Translations under genes and position numbers: made by a program
In this document: one piece after another, positions 1-6,139 of the stretch
How the letters are laid out: every line of letters starts with the position of its first letter
Position numbering within the stretch: the first letter of the stretch is position 1
Source of the DNA: Calditrichia bacterium
GTDB taxonomy: Bacteria > Calditrichota > Calditrichia > JAJRVZ01
DNA length: 7,501 nt
Reading direction: 5' to 3'
NCBI GenBank assembly: GCA_030634505.1
Contig: DAOWAQ010000091.1
Location: forward strand, 1 to 7,501
The notes under the pieces: generated by a model
What the model saw: only the letters and a program-made list of their open reading frames with translations
Databases searched by the model: none
Told to the model about the DNA's origin: nothing

Positions 1-594
1 AAACATGTCCTTTACATCTTGTGTTAGAAATAGGGTAAATATACTATTTAATTGATCTTCTCTTGAATTAAACAGTTCATAATTTTCAAAATGCATCGTA
101 CTATCTGTTCTATCCCGGTCAATTTCCCAACCTAATTCTTTCAAGTGTTCAACAGATTTTTGTTTTAATCGTTCAATCCAATATTTTGTTATTTCTTCTG
201 TGATAAAATTATATTCACGGGGTGACATATTAAATTTTTTTAAAGCAAAGTATTTTTTTGCCTGCCATTCCGGTTGTAATTTGATCATTTCGAATACAAC
301 TTGCCACTGACTATCATTAAATTCTTTGTTTAATTGTTGTAGTAAAAAGTATAAGCTTTCATTTACATGTAAAAAATTATCCAGCTGAGTTTCAGTAATA
401 AGGTTATCTGTGGGTAATATAAATGAATCAGATTCAGTCCATTCTTTTAACTTTTTTGCGTTTTCGTTCGAATTAATTTGATCGGGCAAATAGATTCTGG
501 TGAGCCAGTAATAGCTGGTACCAATACCTGATATTAATAAAATAAACCCTGCGGCAAAAATTATTAACAGTGGATGTTTTCTTAGTATATTCAT
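1..594 (-). CDS. Membrane-anchored protein of unknown function (3' end beyond window)
   Basis: This is an open frame of 198 codons reading leftward from ATG at 594-592 with no stop before the window edge, so the C-terminus is missing. No other ATG, GTG or TTG lies between this ATG and the in-frame stop at 615-613, so the start is firm although no Shine-Dalgarno sequence is visible. Residues 1-6 (MNILRK) are basic, and residues 8-30 form one hydrophobic segment ending in SYYW. This suits an uncleaved signal anchor, with the rest outside the cytoplasm; the orientation is inferred. After it come a polar stretch (about 37-65) and an amphipathic, probably helical region rich in Lys, Glu, Trp and Tyr (about 70-198), including MSPREYNFITEEI at 123-135. 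I do not recognise the family. It is divergent from the gene at 845, with a 250-nt gap holding an inverted repeat just before this start. Confidence 0.75.
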   Translation of the reverse strand, partial: MNILRKHPLLIIFAAGFILLISGIGTSYYWLTRIYLPDQINSNENAKKLKEWTESDSFILPTDNLITETQLDNFLHVNESLYFLLQQLNKEFNDSQWQVVFEMIKLQPEWQAKKYFALKKFNMSPREYNFITEEITKYWIERLKQKSVEHLKELGWEIDRDRTDSTMHFENYELFNSREDQLNSIFTLFLTQDVKDMF

Positions 595-604
595 TTTTGT
601 ATAT

Positions 605-633
605 CGATGGCATCACTACAAGTGATGCTATCG
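605..633. promoter_or_regulatory. Near-perfect inverted repeat before the leftward gene
   Basis: Arms CGATGGCATCACT (605-617) and AGTGATGCTATCG (621-633) are complementary at 12 of 13 positions around the 3-nt loop ACA. The single exception (609/629) is a G-U wobble in plus-strand RNA and an A-C mismatch in minus-strand RNA. The GC content of the arms stands out against the A/T-rich surroundings. There is no T-tract on either exit side, so it is not an ordinary terminator. It ends 10 nt before the ATG at 594, where a ribosome binding site would lie. An operator for a dimeric regulator or a 5' UTR hairpin acting on translation are the two obvious readings; the sequence does not decide between them. 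Confidence 0.6.
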
Positions 634-683
634 TTAAAAAAATCAAAAAAAATTACCAAATAAAAATAAAAATATCAATGAAT

Positions 684-691
684 CAAAACTA
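684..691 (-). promoter_or_regulatory. Possible TAnnTTTG promoter element for the leftward gene
   Basis: Read on the minus strand this is TAGTTTTG, matching the TAnnTTTG -7 consensus known from Bacteroidota. A transcript starting just downstream would have a leader of roughly 80 nt that includes the hairpin at 605-633. No TTG lies at the usual upstream spacing, and such motifs arise by chance in A/T-rich DNA, so this is only a candidate. Confidence 0.2.
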
Positions 692-790
692 TTTAACTTA
701 TGGACTAAATTTAATTCAAATTAAGTTGCATCATACAATTAAAAACAATCAAAAAAATAAGATTGAACAATTTTTGCTTATAGTTAGTAC

Positions 791-821
791 TTGACTGTAA
801 ATCAGAAGCCAGTTAAATTTG
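791..821 (+). promoter_or_regulatory. Possible promoter of the 445-residue gene (TTG, N20, TAAATTTG)
   Basis: TTG at 791-793 and TAAATTTG at 814-821 are separated by 20 nt, which suits the -33 (TTG/TTTG) and -7 (TAnnTTTG) arrangement of Bacteroidota promoters. Transcription would begin near 826-828, a few bases before the ribosome binding site at 834-837 and the GTG at 845. This would put the promoter inside the longer TTG-initiated reading frame, which argues against that longer start. The match is by eye, and the organism's promoter type is unknown. Confidence 0.3.
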
Positions 822-833
822 TAGTGATATTTT

Positions 834-837
834 GGAG
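834..837 (+). promoter_or_regulatory. Ribosome binding site that sets the start at 845
   Basis: GGAG, within TTTGGAG, sits 7 nt before GTG at 845, a normal Shine-Dalgarno spacing. The alternative in-frame TTG at 791 has no purine-rich site before it. This contrast is the main reason for choosing the shorter protein. Confidence 0.55.
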
Positions 838-844
838 TAAAAAA

Positions 845-2182
845 GTGTCTGAAAAATTTGAAAAGACATACATTTCAATTCATGAATTTATAGATTCCTG
901 GGAAAAAGAAGTTTATGAACTTAACCAGCTGGACTACTTTATCTATCTTATGATTAATAGATTAGGTTTCCAGATTGAACATGATTTTCTGAATGCGAAA
1001 AATAGAAATCCATATTTACAAGTTGATCCTGATGATATTGGCACACTGGCATTTAATATTGGAGATAGTTTTGAAACTTTCTTGGAAAGTAACTGTCTGA
1101 CCAATTGTGATTTACAATGCCCGTCAAAACTAGATAAAAAACTCACCCCAAAAGAACAGAAATATGTTGAAAAGAATCTGCATATTGTACATATTATTTA
1201 TGAAGAAAACTGGAATCGCAGACAATTTTTAGTAACAGATATTCTAAATTATGTTGTATTAGATACTTTATTTGATTTTTATAATTACGACATAGGAATC
1301 AATGTTGATGAATCCGATTTTGGTTTACTTAAATTTGCAGATTTTATCACTGATATACTCGTAAAATTTATCTACTCCAATGGACAAAATTATTTAGAAA
1401 ATGCCAAAGAAAACGCCACAAGATTGTTTGATAAACTTAAATTAGAAGAAGATGCAGAATGGGACGAAGATAGTAATTCAGATATTACCGATATGGATGA
1501 TGAAATTGAAAACGGGGAAATCTGGAAATTAGGAAATAACAGCATTCAAAATTTAACCGATGAGTTTTTATCGAATTTAAATGATGAGAATATAGATCCG
1601 GAATTTGCGGAAAAATCTCTTGAATATCTTCATAATTACATTAATAATTATAGCGGATTTACAAATATTGAAGACATTAATAAAGAAGATTTGGAAGAAT
1701 TTATCACATTCTGGTTGATACGTGAGTTAACATTAGACACACAAATTGATCTAAGTGATTCATTGAATATATTTTCACAGTTTTTTTCCTGGTTAGAATT
1801 TTCAAAAGATATACCGATTTCCAATATGTATTCCGATATTATAAAACATCATATTATTGAATTGAATTTTGTACTCAATTCAGCACGAACCTACCTGCAA
1901 AATTATTCTGTTGTTAGTGGACTACTTGAAGCAAATACATCGGATACAGAATTAATCGATGGTTATTTTGAAATCACATCAATCAACAAAGATGGATTTT
2001 TGCGCTTGCAGGATATCCATCTTAAAAAAATATATTATAATGTGATCATTGATAAAAAGTTTGTAGTATTATTCGAAAAAGGATTTATTTTTGAAGCCAC
2101 ATTAAAACCGACCGGATATGGGTGGCGCCTTTTAAATCTGGAATATGTTTTTCCTCGGATTGCAAAACCTTATTTACATTAA
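845..2182 (+). CDS. Acidic, mostly helical protein of unknown function
   Basis: The frame gives 445 residues from GTG at 845; extending it to TTG at 791 would add 18 residues (MTVNQKPVKFVVIFWSKK) with no ribosome binding site. There is no signal peptide and no convincing membrane segment, so a cytoplasmic location is likely. Parts, in 445-residue numbering: a helical N-terminal region (about 1-200) rich in Tyr, Phe, Ile and Asp with a C-x3-C-x3-C cluster at 84, 88 and 92; a strongly acidic linker (about 200-224, with EEDAEWDEDSNSD); a second helical region (about 230-350) whose pattern around DLEEFITFWLIREL vaguely recalls SAM-like helical bundles; and a probable beta-rich C-terminal domain (about 370-445) ending in EYVFPRIAKPYLH. 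No catalytic motif is evident and I cannot name the family. It stands alone, divergent from the membrane protein gene and 292 nt before nifJ, with no clear terminator after it. The frame is intact, and its composition (Asp, Glu, Asn, Ile) differs from the metabolic genes downstream. Confidence 0.8.
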   Translation: MSEKFEKTYISIHEFIDSWEKEVYELNQLDYFIYLMINRLGFQIEHDFLNAKNRNPYLQVDPDDIGTLAFNIGDSFETFLESNCLTNCDLQCPSKLDKKLTPKEQKYVEKNLHIVHIIYEENWNRRQFLVTDILNYVVLDTLFDFYNYDIGINVDESDFGLLKFADFITDILVKFIYSNGQNYLENAKENATRLFDKLKLEEDAEWDEDSNSDITDMDDEIENGEIWKLGNNSIQNLTDEFLSNLNDENIDPEFAEKSLEYLHNYINNYSGFTNIEDINKEDLEEFITFWLIRELTLDTQIDLSDSLNIFSQFFSWLEFSKDIPISNMYSDIIKHHIIELNFVLNSARTYLQNYSVVSGLLEANTSDTELIDGYFEITSINKDGFLRLQDIHLKKIYYNVIIDKKFVVLFEKGFIFEATLKPTGYGWRLLNLEYVFPRIAKPYLH

Positions 2183-2382
2183 TATTTCTATATATTTATC
2201 TTTCTCCAAAAGAAATTAAATTTGTTAGTCTTGGTTTCTCTTAAAATTAGGTTTAAATCTATTATTCTTCTAATAATTGGGAAAAATCTACTTCATATTT
2301 TCTCTATAAATTATTATAACTTATTGTTATTTAAAGGGTCACGTGAAAAATGATTTTTTGGCATATTTATTGAACTATATGT

Positions 2383-2424
2383 TGATTAAATTTGTACGTT
2401 TACAATTTTAAACAAAATTAATCA
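2383..2424 (+). promoter_or_regulatory. Long imperfect dyad in the nifJ leader, possible promoter/operator
   Basis: TGATTAAATTTGT (2383-2395) and ACAAAATTAATCA (2412-2424) are inverted repeats matching at 12 of 13 positions around a 16-nt centre. The left arm carries TAAATTTG (2387-2394) on the plus strand, and the right arm carries TAATTTTG on the minus strand; both fit TAnnTTTG. The element ends 50 nt before the nifJ ATG, a plausible place for a promoter overlapped by an operator. No TTG occurs at the ideal distance upstream (the nearest give spacers of 14 and 26 nt), so promoter assignment is weak. The symmetry itself is seen directly. Confidence 0.35.
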
Positions 2425-2463
2425 TTTGCAATAAAAATTATCAATATTTACATGCAGTGCCTT

Positions 2464-2469
2464 AGGAGG
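2464..2469 (+). promoter_or_regulatory. Strong ribosome binding site of nifJ
   Basis: AGGAGG, within TTAGGAGGA, lies 5 nt before ATG at 2475. It is the strongest Shine-Dalgarno match in the window and fixes the nifJ start. A consensus site like this is uncommon in Bacteroidota proper. Confidence 0.8.
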
Positions 2470-2474
2470 AATTT

Positions 2475-5400
2475 ATGAAAAGACCATTAGTAACCATAGA
2501 CGGAAATGAAGCGGCTGCTTTCGTTGCCCACAAAATAAATGAAGTGATAGCTATATATCCGATCACCCCATCCTCAACGATGGGAGAATGGTCAGATCAG
2601 TGGTCATCAGAAGGAAAAAAGAATATTTGGGGTACTGTTCCAACAGTAACAGAAATGCAAAGTGAAGGTGGAGCTTCCGGTGCCGTACATGGTGCGCTTC
2701 AAACGGGTGCATTAACGACTACTTTTACGGCATCGCAAGGATTATTATTAATGATTCCGAATATGTTTAAAATTGCCGGTGAATTAACTCCTACTGTATT
2801 TCATGTTTCGGCACGTTCGGTTGCAGCGCAGGCACTGTCAATATTTGGCGATCATTCGGATGTGATGGCTGTACGTTCAACAGGTTTCGGATTGTTGGCT
2901 TCAAACTCAATACAAGAAATCATGGATTTTGCACTGATATCGCAGGCAGTAAGCTTAAAAGCAAAAATACCTTTTATACATTTTTTTGATGGCTTCCGCA
3001 GTTCGAGTGAAGTTCAGAAAATAGAACAACTTTTAGAAGATGATATGCGGACTATGATTGATGATGACCTTGTTTTTGAACATCGCAAAAGAGCATTAAC
3101 TCCTGATAATCCGGTACTTCGTGGTACTGCTCAAAATCCAGATGTGTTTTTCCAGGGAAGAGAAACTGTCAATCCGTACTATCTGGCATGTCCGGATATT
3201 GTACAAGAAATGATGGATAAATTCGAAAAAGTTGTCGGGAGAAAATATAAATTATTTGATTATCATGGCGCTAAAGATGCAGAAGAGATTATTGTTTTAA
3301 TGGGTTCCGGTGCTGAAGCGGTTCATGAAACAGTTGATTACTTAAATGCTCAAGGTGCAAATATTGGTCTTCTAAAAGTGCGACTTTACAGACCATTTTC
3401 AGTAAAACATTTTGTTGAAGCTATTCCAGAAAGTGTTAAATCAATTGCAGTTTTGGATAGAACAAAAGAACCCGGTGCAATAGGGGAACCATTATATCAG
3501 GATGTTATCACAGCACTGACCGAAGCCCAGACAGAAGGAATATTACCGACAAAAGTATTCCCTAAGATTATTGGTGGACGATATGGATTATCATCCAAAG
3601 AGTTTACACCGGCGATGATAAAAGCTATATATGATGAACTTAAAAAAGATAAGCCCAAAAATCATTTCACAATTGGTATCAATGATGATGTAACCCATAC
3701 AAGTCTTGATTTTGATTCTTCTTTTAGTACAGAAGGGAAAGACGTGATACGGGCAATGTTTTACGGTTTAGGTGCAGACGGGACAGTGGGAGCCAATAAA
3801 AATTCGATCAAAATTATCGGTGAAGAAACAGAAAATTATGCTCAAGGATATTTCGTATATGATTCAAAAAAATCCGGTTCTATGACAATCTCTCACTTAC
3901 GATTTGGACCGGATCCGATACACTCCACTTATTTAGTAAACCAGGCGAATTTCATTGGATGTCATCAGTTTGTCTTTCTTGAAAAATATGATGTTGTTGC
4001 TAATGCTGTGGAGGGAGCAACCTTTTTGTTAAACAGCCCTTACAGTTTGGAAGAAACCTGGGACAAAATACCTCAAAATACTCAGCAGGAAATTATCGAT
4101 AAAAAATTAAAAATGTATGTTATTGATGCATATAAAGTTGCACGAGAAACCGGTATGGGTACCCGAACTAATACTATTATGCAAACATGTTTCTTTGCAA
4201 TTTCCGGAATATTACCCCGAGAAGAAGCTATCGAAAAAATAAAGGGAACCATTAAAAAAACTTACGGCGTCAAAGGTGATGAAATTGTAAAGATGAATTT
4301 CAGCGCAGTTGATCAAACATTAGCAAATTTACATGAATTCAAAGTTCCGCAGAAAGCTGATGGTAAAGAAAAAATGATTGCACCTGTACCCAAAGAAGCG
4401 CCCGAGTTTGTACAGAAAGTTACAGCAGAAATTATTGCAGGTCGCGGAGATAATTTACCGGTTAGTTTAATACCTGATGATGGTACCTATCCAACGGGCA
4501 CAACGCAGTGGGAAAAGAGAAATATCTCATTAGAAATTCCGGTATGGGATGAAAATATTTGTATCCAGTGTAACAAATGTGCTTTGGTTTGTCCGCATGC
4601 GGTTATCAGACCAAAAGTATATAGTAAAGATTTATTGAAAAACGCCCCTTCTACATTTAAGCATGTAAAAGCTCGCGGCAAAGAATATGGCGATGACATT
4701 GTTTATACCCTTCAAATCGCACCGGAAGATTGTACAGGATGTGCAATGTGTGTTGATGTTTGTCCTGCCAAGAATAAACAGGAGGTTCGTCTCAAAGCAA
4801 TCAATATGGCTGAACAACCACCGATTCGGGAGACAGAAAAAGAAAATTGGGATTTCTTTCTGAATATACCTGAAATGGACAGAAGAGAAGTTAACAGAAC
4901 AAATGTAAAGGGATCGCAAATTCTGCAGCCGCTTTTTGAATTTTCTGGCGCTTGTACCGGATGTGGAGAAACGCCTTATGTTAAACTGGTTAGTCAGTTA
5001 TTTGGAGATCGCACGGTTATAGCAAATGCTACAGGATGCTCCTCAATTTATGGTGGAAATTTACCGACTACGCCGTGGGCAAAAAACAATGAAGGCAGAG
5101 GACCTGCATGGTCAAATTCTTTGTTTGAAGACAATGCGGAATTTGGAATGGGATTTCGTCTAACCATTGATAAACAAAATGAATATGCTAAAGAATTACT
5201 TGAAAAAATGAAATCCGAATTAGGCGAAGAATTGGTAAAAGGATTGCAAAATTCTAAACAAATTGATGAAGTCGGCATATATAAACAAAGAGATAGAGTC
5301 GAGAAACTCAAAGAAAAACTAAACGGAATAGATTCATCTGAAGCTAAACATTTGCTAAGTATTGCTGATTACCTGGTTAAGAAAAGTGTCTGGATTATGG

Positions 5401-6044
5401 GCGGTGACGGATGGGCATATGATATCGGATATGGTGGTTTGGATCATGTAATAGCATCTGGTAAAAATGTAAATATTTTGGTTCTCGACACAGAAGTATA
5501 TTCAAATACCGGTGGGCAAATGTCAAAAGCTACTGCTCGTGGTGCAGTTGCAAAATTTGCTGCAGGTGGAAAACCGGCAAAGAAAAAAGATTTGGGAATG
5601 TTAGCCATGAGTTACGGAAATGTTTATGTCGCATCAATTGCAATGGGTTCAAGTGATGCACAAACTGTAAAGGCAATTCTGGAAGCAGAAGCATATGACG
5701 GCCCTTCGTTAATTCTTGCATATAGTCATTGTATTGCGCATGGCATAAATATGGAAAAAGGTTTGCAGCAACAAAAATTGGCGGTCGATTCAGGTTATTG
5801 GCCATTATACAGGTATAATCCCGAATTAACTGCTGAAGGTAAAAACCCATTAGTTCTTGATTACAAAGAGCCAAAAATTCCTGTACGTGAATATGCCTAT
5901 AATGAAACACGCTTTAAAATGCTAACTAAGTCAAAACCGGAAGAAGCCAAAAAATTGATGGTATTATTGCAGGAAGATGTAAATGAAAAATGGCATCTAT
6001 ATAATAATATGGCAAAAATAGAATTTGGTGAACAGAAAGCATAA
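2475..6044 (+). CDS. nifJ: Pyruvate:ferredoxin (flavodoxin) oxidoreductase, single-chain
   Basis: This cytoplasmic enzyme cleaves pyruvate with CoA to acetyl-CoA and CO2, reducing ferredoxin or flavodoxin through thiamine diphosphate and three [4Fe-4S] clusters. The 1189-residue frame is intact and close to the usual 1170-1200. In order: N-terminal pyrimidine-binding domain with YPITPSSTMGEW (28-39) and TVTEMQSEGGASGAVHGAL (57-75-ish); domain II (about 265-395); gamma-like domain (about 425-640) with YGLGADGTVGANK; ferredoxin-like domain with C696/C699/C702/C706 and C753/C756/C759/C763; TPP domain with GDGWAYDIGYGG (977-988) and EVYSNTGGQ (1007-1015). C827, C830, C855 and C1086 should bind the proximal cluster; their spacing equals that remembered for Desulfovibrio africanus PFOR (812, 815, 840, 1071). 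The C-terminus is short, so the oxygen-protective extension of the D. africanus enzyme appears absent. The start follows AGGAGG at 5 nt. The DHOD-like gene follows after 95 nt without an intrinsic terminator. 2-Oxoacid preference cannot be settled by eye, but pyruvate is by far the likeliest substrate for this single-chain class. Confidence 0.97.
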   Translation: MKRPLVTIDGNEAAAFVAHKINEVIAIYPITPSSTMGEWSDQWSSEGKKNIWGTVPTVTEMQSEGGASGAVHGALQTGALTTTFTASQGLLLMIPNMFKIAGELTPTVFHVSARSVAAQALSIFGDHSDVMAVRSTGFGLLASNSIQEIMDFALISQAVSLKAKIPFIHFFDGFRSSSEVQKIEQLLEDDMRTMIDDDLVFEHRKRALTPDNPVLRGTAQNPDVFFQGRETVNPYYLACPDIVQEMMDKFEKVVGRKYKLFDYHGAKDAEEIIVLMGSGAEAVHETVDYLNAQGANIGLLKVRLYRPFSVKHFVEAIPESVKSIAVLDRTKEPGAIGEPLYQDVITALTEAQTEGILPTKVFPKIIGGRYGLSSKEFTPAMIKAIYDELKKDKPKNHFTIGINDDVTHTSLDFDSSFSTEGKDVIRAMFYGLGADGTVGANKNSIKIIGEETENYAQGYFVYDSKKSGSMTISHLRFGPDPIHSTYLVNQANFIGCHQFVFLEKYDVVANAVEGATFLLNSPYSLEETWDKIPQNTQQEIIDKKLKMYVIDAYKVARETGMGTRTNTIMQTCFFAISGILPREEAIEKIKGTIKKTYGVKGDEIVKMNFSAVDQTLANLHEFKVPQKADGKEKMIAPVPKEAPEFVQKVTAEIIAGRGDNLPVSLIPDDGTYPTGTTQWEKRNISLEIPVWDENICIQCNKCALVCPHAVIRPKVYSKDLLKNAPSTFKHVKARGKEYGDDIVYTLQIAPEDCTGCAMCVDVCPAKNKQEVRLKAINMAEQPPIRETEKENWDFFLNIPEMDRREVNRTNVKGSQILQPLFEFSGACTGCGETPYVKLVSQLFGDRTVIANATGCSSIYGGNLPTTPWAKNNEGRGPAWSNSLFEDNAEFGMGFRLTIDKQNEYAKELLEKMKSELGEELVKGLQNSKQIDEVGIYKQRDRVEKLKEKLNGIDSSEAKHLLSIADYLVKKSVWIMGGDGWAYDIGYGGLDHVIASGKNVNILVLDTEVYSNTGGQMSKATARGAVAKFAAGGKPAKKKDLGMLAMSYGNVYVASIAMGSSDAQTVKAILEAEAYDGPSLILAYSHCIAHGINMEKGLQQQKLAVDSGYWPLYRYNPELTAEGKNPLVLDYKEPKIPVREYAYNETRFKMLTKSKPEEAKKLMVLLQEDVNEKWHLYNNMAKIEFGEQKA

Positions 6045-6060
6045 GTACATAGTAAAATAA

Positions 6061-6130
6061 AAAATTATGGGAAATAAGGTATAAGGTATCGGAAATAGCA
6101 TATAGCTTATACCTCAAAATTATTGGGAAA
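6061..6130 (+). repeat. Near-identical direct repeats bracketing a small element
   Basis: AAAATTATGGGAAA (6061-6074) and AAAATTATTGGGAAA (6116-6130) differ by one inserted T. They enclose about 41 nt containing the 7-bp-periodic repeat and hairpin described separately. The right copy supplies part of the purine-rich ribosome binding site (GGGAAAGG) of the DHOD-like gene. The layout resembles a small insertion flanked by a target duplication, or a local duplication that trapped the insert; either is inference. Confidence 0.5.
6069..6114 (+). repeat. Heptad-periodic repeat with a 9-bp hairpin in the nifJ/DHOD-like spacer
   Basis: From 6069 the sequence reads as six consecutive 7-mers that all end in AT: GGGAAAT, AAGGTAT, AAGGTAT, CGGAAAT, AGCATAT, AGCTTAT (6069-6110). 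The second and third are identical, and the fifth and sixth differ at one base. Over the same stretch AGGTATAAG (6077-6085) and CTTATACCT (6106-6114) form a perfect 9-bp inverted repeat with a 20-nt loop. There is no T-tract after it, so it should not end transcription. It could stabilise or process the nifJ transcript end, or be one copy of a dispersed repeat family; copy number cannot be seen here. Confidence 0.5.
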
Positions 6131-6139
6131 GGAAAAAAG

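Larger units (their letters stand above)
2183..2474. other. AT-rich intergenic region holding the nifJ leader
   Basis: These 292 nt contain no credible gene on either strand. There is a weak A/T-only hairpin (ATTATT at 2261-2266 and AATAAT at 2272-2277) without a T-tract, which is not a convincing terminator for the upstream gene. There is also an 8-bp palindrome TCACGTGA at 2339-2346, a TAAATTTG at 2217-2224 without a proper upstream partner, the long dyad at 2383-2424, and the nifJ ribosome binding site. No CRP- or FNR-type TTGAT-N4-ATCAA box was found. Confidence 0.6.

Noticed and set aside
570..794. A 74-codon plus-strand open frame rich in Lys, Asn and Ile
   Set aside because: It starts inside the leftward gene, runs through the hairpin and A/T-rich spacer, has no ribosome binding site, and its product is low complexity.
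943..1146. Minus-strand open frame opposite the acidic gene, and similar antisense frames within nifJ and the DHOD-like gene
   Set aside because: They are short, have no convincing start signals, and overlap intact genes fully.
2261..2277. Hairpin ATTATT/AATAAT as a terminator for the 445-residue gene
   Set aside because: The stem is only 6 A/T pairs and no T-tract follows.
2370..2406. Sigma-70 promoter for nifJ from TTGAAC (2370-2375) and TACAAT (2401-2406)
   Set aside because: The spacer is 25 nt, far from the usual 16-18, and no better pair was found.
5530..5910. A 126-codon minus-strand open frame opposite the PFOR thiamine domain
   Set aside because: It is antisense to a strongly conserved enzyme domain, has no recognisable domain, and its composition is explained by the codons of the sense gene.
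6077..6114. Terminator between nifJ and the DHOD-like gene
   Set aside because: The 9-bp stem has a 20-nt loop, is A/T-rich and lacks a following T-tract, so it does not meet intrinsic terminator criteria.
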